Shown one piece after another: positions 61,486-64,000 of a stretch of DNA of 64,000 bases. The first letter of the stretch is position 1. Each line of letters starts with the position of its first letter. The stretch is taken from NCBI GenBank assembly GCA_002747255.1, contig PDUC01000033.1, forward strand, positions 62,001-126,000, given 5' to 3'. The notes under the pieces are model-generated. The model ran no database searches. It was not told the DNA's origin and worked only from the letters and a program-made list of their open reading frames with translations. This DNA comes from Acidobacteriota bacterium (GTDB lineage: Bacteria; Acidobacteriota; Holophagae; Acanthopleuribacterales; Acanthopleuribacteraceae). The translations under genes were made by a program, and so were the position numbers.

Positions 61486-64000
61486 ATGAACACTGATGGT
61501 TTGACGGAACAATCAGGTAAGAGAAAAATATTTTTTTCTTTAGGAGTCATTCTGTTGATGGCATTAATTGGTGTCCGGCAGATTATCGATGTGGATGTGT
61601 GGTGGCATATTCAATTGGGCCATGACATGCTGACTCATTTCGGAGCACCTGATTTTTCCAAATTCTATTTCACGCCCATCAACCCGGAAATTCTCGACTT
61701 ACGTTATACCTGGCTTGGAGATATTATCTTTTATCTCACCTACCTCGCAGGTGGGACTGTTGGGTTGCAGCTACTGCGAATGACTTTAATGGCCTGGTGT
61801 GCCTGGATGCTTTGGGATATCAATCAACGCCGGCTCTCCGCAGCTCTTTTCACGCTGCTGATTGTGTTTTTCTTGACAACCTATCAGATACAACTGATGA
61901 GAAATGCTCTTTTCAGTATGCCGTTCATGACAGCATTGTATTGGTTTTGGTGGAAGTACACAGTGAAAAACAGGACGAAGTTTTTATGGATGATTCCAGC
62001 CCTGCTTTTCATCTGGAGCTGCATTCATGGAACTTATATGCTTGGCTGTGTTCTGTTTTGCTGCCTCATTGGCGGTAATATCTACTCTTTCTTTTGGCGG
62101 AACAGAAATGTGGAACCACCAAAAAAACGAAAAAAAAATCAAAAACCAGACAAAACCGATATGAATGCCAGTCTGTTGGAAGAATTACTGACAGCAAGAA
62201 GTCAGATAACCGCATTGTTTTTAGCGTTTCTCTTGGTCCTATTCTACAATCAAGCGGCTATAAATGAGTTGTCTCGCCTGCTGGGCTCCTTTTGGTGGAT
62301 GTGGATTACGGCCGGTTTCGGCTTGCTGGCAGCGGTCTTTTTTACTCCCCAAGTTCCGCAATGGTTGATCGCAAAAAGAGCGCTGGTTTTTAAAACAATT
62401 CGTGCGGGTCTCTTCCTTTTTGTTGCGAGCTGTGTTGTACTGTTGAGTTATAAGGTCATCCAAACCCATCAAGCGGAATCCGTGCTTGTCAAAGCCCAAA
62501 ATGGCAGTCACTCAGGTTGGTTGAAATCTACAGCCAAGGTGTTTAATTCACTTGTCGTGAAAGCGGATGACAGAGTAATGGTGTCACAGGACTTTTTATC
62601 ACCTTGGTTTCATCTCCATGAAATGTACATCAGTCTTTCTTTTCTGGTGGGGCTGGTTACTCTTGTTGTCTTTATCATCCGCAGGCCCGTCCCAACTGAC
62701 ATTCTTTTTACTTTTTTCCCCGTTATGATTCTCGCGTTTGGATACAAGCGAACGGCAGGTTTCCTAGGTATGGTCTCTGTCTTCTCGATTCTTTTAATCG
62801 GGAAAAGAAAGATCCTGGAATACGATCGACTGTGGCTTTGGCTTTGCAATGGTGTTTTCTTTTCAGGTCTTGCACTGTCCTTATTTTTATTTCCTCAAAA
62901 GATTGGAATTTGGGAAAAACACATTCCAGGTTGGGGTAGAGCACCTCTGTTTTCCACACAATGTGCCGATGAGGTTCTTCTAAAGGAAGGTGATAATCCG
63001 GTTTTTACGACTATCACCAATGGTGGTTTTCTCCTTTTTCACTGGTATCCAGAAAAGCGTGTTTTTGTCGACAGCTTTTTTGCACCACATAGCGGTGAAA
63101 CATTCAATCAGTTTAAAAGCATTCTTTTAAGCGACGATCCAGATCTTTTGTTTAGAAAATTTGGTATTTACAGAGCGATTGTCTGTCATCAGGACCTAGT
63201 CTGGATGAATGTATTCAGCAGTAGTCAGAACTGGTATCCGGAAAGCATGGACGAAGGTGTGATGGTCTTCCTGTATGAATCTGACTGGGATAAGGCTCCG
63301 CAGCCAACCTTGTATCTGGATGATTTCGATGACCAGCCTGAATACAACAAGACACTTGTTTCAAACAGGGTACTGGAAATTCCAAGTATCCTGATAGCAA
63401 AGGGACGGTTGACTCAAGCCTTGAATTTCATGAAAGAAGAACAGGCTCTCATTCATAAGGCGCATCGCTTTGCGGATCCGTTTTCGGTTGAACAACTCAA
63501 GAAAAATATTCAGACAGCGCAGGCGGAATACAATGGCAATAACAGTAAAATACTGTACTTGAAATCCGTTCTTCAACGCAAAATTATAGAAAAGAAACCA
63601 GAAGCGATTGTCGCAGTTGCCGGTGAAATCTGGGATCAAAAGCCCACCACCGAAATTGGCCTGCAACTCAGCGATTCACTGATAAGCACTGGTCAGCTGG
63701 ATCGCGCAAAAGAGATACTTACCAAAACGGAAGAATTGGATAGGAGTGAGGATCGAAAAGTACGCAAAAACACAATCTCACTCTGGAACAAGCTGGCTGA
63801 AAAAGCCCTGCAATCAAAAGAACTCTTGCTTGGCTTCACCTCGCTCCATCGCATTCATACTCTCGATAATGAGAAGCTAACGCGAACACAATTGAAGCAA
63901 ATAAGCTTTAAACTGTACCTTGAACATGGAATGGATAAAAACATCCATCAGCGTTACAGATACCTGCTAAAATTGAGAGAGGTTTTCAATCATGAACCTG
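61486..64000 (+). CDS. GT-C-like multi-membrane protein, cut by right edge
   Basis: The frame from ATG 61486 is open through the last base, giving at least 838 residues with no stop, so the gene continues past 64000. I checked every codon. The N-terminal 450 residues have about ten hydrophobic helices, with DVDVWWHIQLGHDML (about residues 36-50) in the first outer loop. The D-x-D-x-W-W-H-x-x-x-G-x-x pattern marks a group of uncharacterised bacterial membrane proteins resembling GT-C glycosyltransferases. Beyond about 480 the protein is soluble, with helical stretches (IPSILIAKGRLTQALNFM, LSDSLISTGQLDRAKEIL) resembling TPR. It is probably an envelope glycan enzyme, and the role is inferred. 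Confidence 0.7.
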   Translation, partial: MNTDGLTEQSGKRKIFFSLGVILLMALIGVRQIIDVDVWWHIQLGHDMLTHFGAPDFSKFYFTPINPEILDLRYTWLGDIIFYLTYLAGGTVGLQLLRMTLMAWCAWMLWDINQRRLSAALFTLLIVFFLTTYQIQLMRNALFSMPFMTALYWFWWKYTVKNRTKFLWMIPALLFIWSCIHGTYMLGCVLFCCLIGGNIYSFFWRNRNVEPPKKRKKNQKPDKTDMNASLLEELLTARSQITALFLAFLLVLFYNQAAINELSRLLGSFWWMWITAGFGLLAAVFFTPQVPQWLIAKRALVFKTIRAGLFLFVASCVVLLSYKVIQTHQAESVLVKAQNGSHSGWLKSTAKVFNSLVVKADDRVMVSQDFLSPWFHLHEMYISLSFLVGLVTLVVFIIRRPVPTDILFTFFPVMILAFGYKRTAGFLGMVSVFSILLIGKRKILEYDRLWLWLCNGVFFSGLALSLFLFPQKIGIWEKHIPGWGRAPLFSTQCADEVLLKEGDNPVFTTITNGGFLLFHWYPEKRVFVDSFFAPHSGETFNQFKSILLSDDPDLLFRKFGIYRAIVCHQDLVWMNVFSSSQNWYPESMDEGVMVFLYESDWDKAPQPTLYLDDFDDQPEYNKTLVSNRVLEIPSILIAKGRLTQALNFMKEEQALIHKAHRFADPFSVEQLKKNIQTAQAEYNGNNSKILYLKSVLQRKIIEKKPEAIVAVAGEIWDQKPTTEIGLQLSDSLISTGQLDRAKEILTKTEELDRSEDRKVRKNTISLWNKLAEKALQSKELLLGFTSLHRIHTLDNEKLTRTQLKQISFKLYLEHGMDKNIHQRYRYLLKLREVFNHEP

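Overview
This 64 kb window looks like chromosomal DNA of a Gram-negative bacterium of roughly middling GC. It carries LPS heptose genes, Tat translocase genes, an alternative complex III respiratory cluster and several outer-membrane or lipoprotein-type products. My best guess is the Acidobacteriota (Holophagae or Acanthopleuribacter-like). The clues are a VWFA-type secreted protein of the kind common in Acidobacteria, a DUF4388 protein, a PilZ-Ser/Thr kinase fusion, ActABCDEF and an IPTL-CTERM protein. This is inference from gene families; there is no rRNA or other marker here, and I saw no tRNA, rRNA or CRISPR array.

Layout. 1-5.4 kb: the end of a mammalian-type urocanate hydratase, an AT-rich AAA ATPase gene with its own promoter, a DUF1338 dioxygenase-like gene and a PQQ-type beta-propeller protein. 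5.7-8.0 kb: a DUF4388/transmembrane/SPOR-like protein. 8.1-19.4 kb: a surface-polysaccharide region with an ABC-2 exporter pair, a two-domain glycosyltransferase, a methyltransferase, a 1353-residue sulfotransferase/coiled-coil/GT2/GT4 protein and a large secreted protein. 19.7-27.7 kb: thiol peroxidase, then a two-gene set joining an Fe-alcohol dehydrogenase-SCP2 fusion to a protein whose C-terminal half resembles cyanobacterial acyl-ACP reductase, then VWFA protein and RecG. 28-31.8 kb: an AT-rich accessory island with aquaporin, HXXEE membrane protein, a dead IS66-type TnpA, dispersed repeats and an IPTL-CTERM protein. 32-41.7 kb: tatA-tatC-rfaE1-DUF1456, a Kv-type channel, an M16 peptidase lipoprotein, a Band 7 lipoprotein and an SLC13/RCK transporter. 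41.9-49.3 kb: actABCDEF. 49.4-55.1 kb: rfaD, DUF455, coaX, a long ThyX-like protein and a DUF1460 protein. 55.3-60.1 kb: PilZ-PilZ-kinase plus a degenerate HD-GYP-like partner. 60.1-64 kb: a GT4 glycosyltransferase and a GT-C-like membrane protein that runs off the right edge.

How the parts fit together. The polysaccharide region, the two heptose genes (33.2 and 49.4 kb) and the right-end glycosyltransferases point to a complex envelope glycan. ActABCDEF would oxidise menaquinol and pass electrons to a cytochrome c or an oxidase encoded elsewhere. The pair at 20.4-24.4 kb could reduce a fatty acyl thioester to an aldehyde and then an alcohol, possibly for ether lipid or wax synthesis. I consider this pair the most interesting system in the window, followed by the four-part sugar-modifying protein at 12.5 kb and the c-di-GMP/kinase pair at 55-60 kb.
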